Below are positions 6,412 through 7,542 of a stretch of 7,542 nucleotides of DNA, one piece after another. The stretch covers positions 1 to 7,542 of the forward strand of contig DJBM01000102.1 in NCBI GenBank assembly GCA_002430405.1. Direction: 5' to 3'. Made by a program: the position numbers and the translations under genes. The first letter of the stretch is position 1; each line of letters starts with the position of its first letter. The notes beneath the pieces are model-generated. The model saw nothing but the letters and a program-made list of their open reading frames with translations. It was not told the origin of the DNA and searched no databases. Source of the DNA: Actinobacteria bacterium UBA5976. Its GTDB lineage: Bacteria > Actinomycetota > Actinomycetes > S36-B12 > UBA5976.

Positions 6412-6414
6412 TGC
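6389..6414 (+). terminator. Strong hairpin 2 downstream of pyk
   Basis: GCAAATAACGC (6389-6399) and GCGTTATTTGC (6404-6414) form a perfect 11-bp stem with the tetraloop GTAG. It lies 44 bases after hairpin 1 and its core repeats it almost exactly. It has no U-tract beyond the TTATTT within the stem. It is upstream of the pyrR promoter candidate, so it most likely ends or insulates the pyk transcript. Confidence 0.6.
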
Positions 6415-6466
6415 ACCCAATCGAAACCCCACGAAACTAGTCAATGTGCCAAACTTAAAGTGACCC

Positions 6467-6475
6467 TGATACAGT
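6467..6475 (+). promoter_or_regulatory. Extended -10 promoter candidate for pyrR-pyrB
   Basis: TGATACAGT reads as TG-n-TAnAnT, an extended -10 element, which explains the lack of a clear -35 at the expected place. The start point would be near 6482, giving a leader of about 60 bases that contains the complete PyrR-binding loop. It is downstream of both pyk hairpins, supporting pyrR-pyrB as a separate transcription unit. Confidence 0.45.
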
Positions 6476-6499
6476 AAGTGAAGATTGAAAGCACGCCAT

Positions 6500-6531
6500 C
6501 CTTTAACACCTGTCCAGTGAGGCAGGAAAGG
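6500..6531 (+). promoter_or_regulatory. PyrR-binding RNA loop overlapping the pyrR ribosome binding site
   Basis: The leader contains GUCCAGUGAGGC (6512-6523), an exact fit to the UCCnGnGAGGY core of the PyrR-binding loop known from Bacillus and other bacteria. It folds as expected: lower stem CCTTT (6500-6504) with AAAGG (6527-6531), a one-sided AACA bulge on the 5' side (6505-6508), upper stem CCTG (6509-6512) with CAGG (6523-6526), a bulged U, CC with GG, and the AGUGA loop. The lower 3' arm is the start of the Shine-Dalgarno AAAGGAGGT (6527-6535), seven bases before the ATG. PyrR bound with UMP should lock this stem and block translation, as described for mycobacterial pyrR. I see no terminator between it and the start, so attenuation of the Bacillus type is unlikely. 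Confidence 0.88.
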
Positions 6532-6541
6532 AGGTAAGAAG

Positions 6542-7096
6542 ATGACGAACGACTTTCTGCCAAGTGGACGCGTAGTCCTTGATGCCAGCGATATTTCTCG
6601 CGCTTTAACCCGGTTAGCCCACGAAATAGTGGAGCGAACTCATGGCGCCACAAATCTGACTTTGATGGGAATCCCCACTCGAGGCGCGACCCTGGCACAT
6701 CGCCTAGGCGAGAAAATCTCGCAAATCCAAGGTTCGCCAGTACCAGTTGGGGCAATTGACATCACGATGTATCGCGATGACTTACGCCTTCGACCTGCTC
6801 GCGCCCTCCAACCAACCACGATTCCACCTGAAGGTATCGAGGGTCGCTTGGTCATTTTGATTGACGACGTACTTTTCTCTGGCCGCACAATTCGCGCTGC
6901 GCTAGACGCACTTTCCGAACATGGCCGTCCAGAAATAGTTCAACTCGCAGTGCTGGTAGATCGTGGCCATCGAGAGCTACCAATTCGCGCGGATTATGTT
7001 GGTAAGAACTTGCCAACCTCACGTGCTGAAAAAATCCAAGTAAATTTGGTTGAGCATGACGGTAGTGACGAAGTACGAATCGAAAATAACGCATGA
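6542..7096 (+). CDS. pyrR: Bifunctional pyr operon RNA-binding regulator / uracil phosphoribosyltransferase
   Basis: A 184-residue member of the type I phosphoribosyltransferase fold. PyrR binds a specific loop in pyr mRNA when UMP is high and represses the operon; many members also convert uracil and PRPP to UMP. The PRPP-binding motif is VILIDDVLFSGRT at 104-116 (Asp108, Asp109, then the SGRT phosphate loop). Other family marks are MGIPTRGATLA (42-52), DITMYRDDL (73-81) and DRGHRELPIRADYVGKNLPT (140-159). It starts at an ATG seven bases after AAAGGAGGT, and that site is part of the RNA loop it should recognise, so it probably controls itself and, through coupling, pyrB. Its TGA overlaps the pyrB ATG by four bases. 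Whether the phosphoribosyltransferase activity is significant in this host cannot be seen. Confidence 0.96.
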   Translation: MTNDFLPSGRVVLDASDISRALTRLAHEIVERTHGATNLTLMGIPTRGATLAHRLGEKISQIQGSPVPVGAIDITMYRDDLRLRPARALQPTTIPPEGIEGRLVILIDDVLFSGRTIRAALDALSEHGRPEIVQLAVLVDRGHRELPIRADYVGKNLPTSRAEKIQVNLVEHDGSDEVRIENNA

Positions 7097-7542
7097 AGCA
7101 CTTATTAAGCGCTGCTGATTTAAGTCGCGACGCTGCGTTACAAATCCTTGACACTGCCAAGCAACTAAGTTTGGCCACCGAACAAGGAGTTGGAAAACTT
7201 CCGCCACTTCGTGGCCGCACCGTAGTGAATTTGTTTTACGAAGATTCCACCCGAACTCGAATTTCCTTTGAGGCTGCTGCAAAGCGACTCAGCGCTGATG
7301 TAATTAATTTCTCAGCCGTCGGTTCGAGTGTTTCAAAAGGTGAAAGCCTAAAAGATACTGCGCTCACACTAGAAGCCATGGGCGCAGATGCTGTTGTAAT
7401 TCGACACAACAGCAGTGGCGCGCCGCATCGACTTGCAAATGCTGGCTGGATTTCTGGTGGCGTGGTCAACGCTGGCGACGGCACACACGAACATCCAACC
7501 CAAGCCTTACTTGACGCTTACACCTTGCGCGATCACTTGCGA
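7093..7542 (+). CDS. pyrB: Aspartate carbamoyltransferase catalytic chain (3' end outside window)
   Basis: The frame is open from ATG at 7093 to the window edge, giving the first 150 of about 310 expected residues. The enzyme joins carbamoyl phosphate and aspartate to carbamoyl aspartate, the committed step of pyrimidine synthesis. Nearly the whole carbamoyl-phosphate domain is present: FYEDSTRTRISFE with Ser52-Thr-Arg-Thr-Arg56, the SSVSKGESLKDT loop with Lys82, VIRHNSSGAPHRLA with Arg104, and NAGDGTHEHPTQALLDAYTL with His134, Pro135 and Gln137. The HPTQALLD form and DGTHEHPTQ context separate ATCase from ornithine carbamoyltransferase. The start overlaps the pyrR stop (ATGA) and has no Shine-Dalgarno, so translation is likely coupled to pyrR and shares its PyrR control. 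In bacteria with this layout, pyrC and further pyr genes usually follow. Confidence 0.97.
   Translation, partial: MKHLLSAADLSRDAALQILDTAKQLSLATEQGVGKLPPLRGRTVVNLFYEDSTRTRISFEAAAKRLSADVINFSAVGSSVSKGESLKDTALTLEAMGADAVVIRHNSSGAPHRLANAGWISGGVVNAGDGTHEHPTQALLDAYTLRDHLR

Noticed and set aside
6342..6541. Bacillus-type PyrR attenuator using the twin hairpins as terminators
   Set aside because: Both hairpins lie upstream of the PyrR loop and of the likely pyrR promoter, which is the wrong order for attenuation of pyrR.
6852..7220. Open frame of 122 codons on the - strand over pyrR and pyrB
   Set aside because: It crosses the pyrR/pyrB overlap and is explained by codon use of both genes; no domain seen.
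1..7542. tRNA, rRNA, CRISPR, insertion sequences, phage or defence genes
   Set aside because: Gaps are 182 bases or shorter and explained as above; no clover-leaf, spaced repeats, transposase or terminal inverted repeats were seen.

Overview
The window carries eight protein-coding genes, all on the + strand and very tightly packed: the tail of a small membrane protein, trpC, trpB, trpA, a DsbA-like membrane-anchored thioredoxin protein, lgt, pyk, pyrR and the first 150 codons of pyrB. The gene order (small membrane protein - trpC - trpB - trpA - thiol oxidoreductase - lgt, then pyk) and the protein details (GVTGAR loop in TrpA, WEGGLGIWG segment in Lgt, LQGPKIR in pyruvate kinase) point to Actinomycetota. 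Base composition looks close to 48% GC by eye, gaps are short and several genes overlap. That suggests a streamlined, lower-GC actinobacterium such as the freshwater planktonic lineages (Nanopelagicales/acI or similar). The exact taxon is an inference and cannot be settled from this window.

Layout. 1-126: C-terminus of a small hydrophobic protein resembling the actinobacterial HGxxPAAW family. 127-202: short gap with a hairpin, a weak promoter candidate and a strong ribosome binding site. 203-3017: trpC-trpB-trpA, the last three steps of tryptophan synthesis, translationally coupled. 3018-3106: gap with a promoter candidate. 3107-4894: the DsbA-like protein and lgt, both acting at or outside the membrane. 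4932-6359: pyruvate kinase. 6360-6541: the largest gap (182 bases), with two near-identical hairpins, an extended -10 promoter candidate and a clear PyrR-binding RNA loop. 6542-7542: pyrR and pyrB overlapping by four bases, the start of a pyrimidine operon that runs off the window.

The window is mainly conserved housekeeping metabolism and I see no mobile element, CRISPR array, RNA gene, defence system or undescribed protein system. What deserves a second look is the RNA layer. First, a textbook PyrR-binding loop has its lower stem overlapping the pyrR Shine-Dalgarno, which implies translational autoregulation by UMP/PyrR. Second, each of the five gene ends not closely coupled to a following gene carries a hairpin that includes the stop codon, always TAG. 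Third, the pyk end has two tandem hairpins with an almost identical 20-base core. Fourth, lgt has no visible Shine-Dalgarno and starts just after a perfect 9-bp stem.
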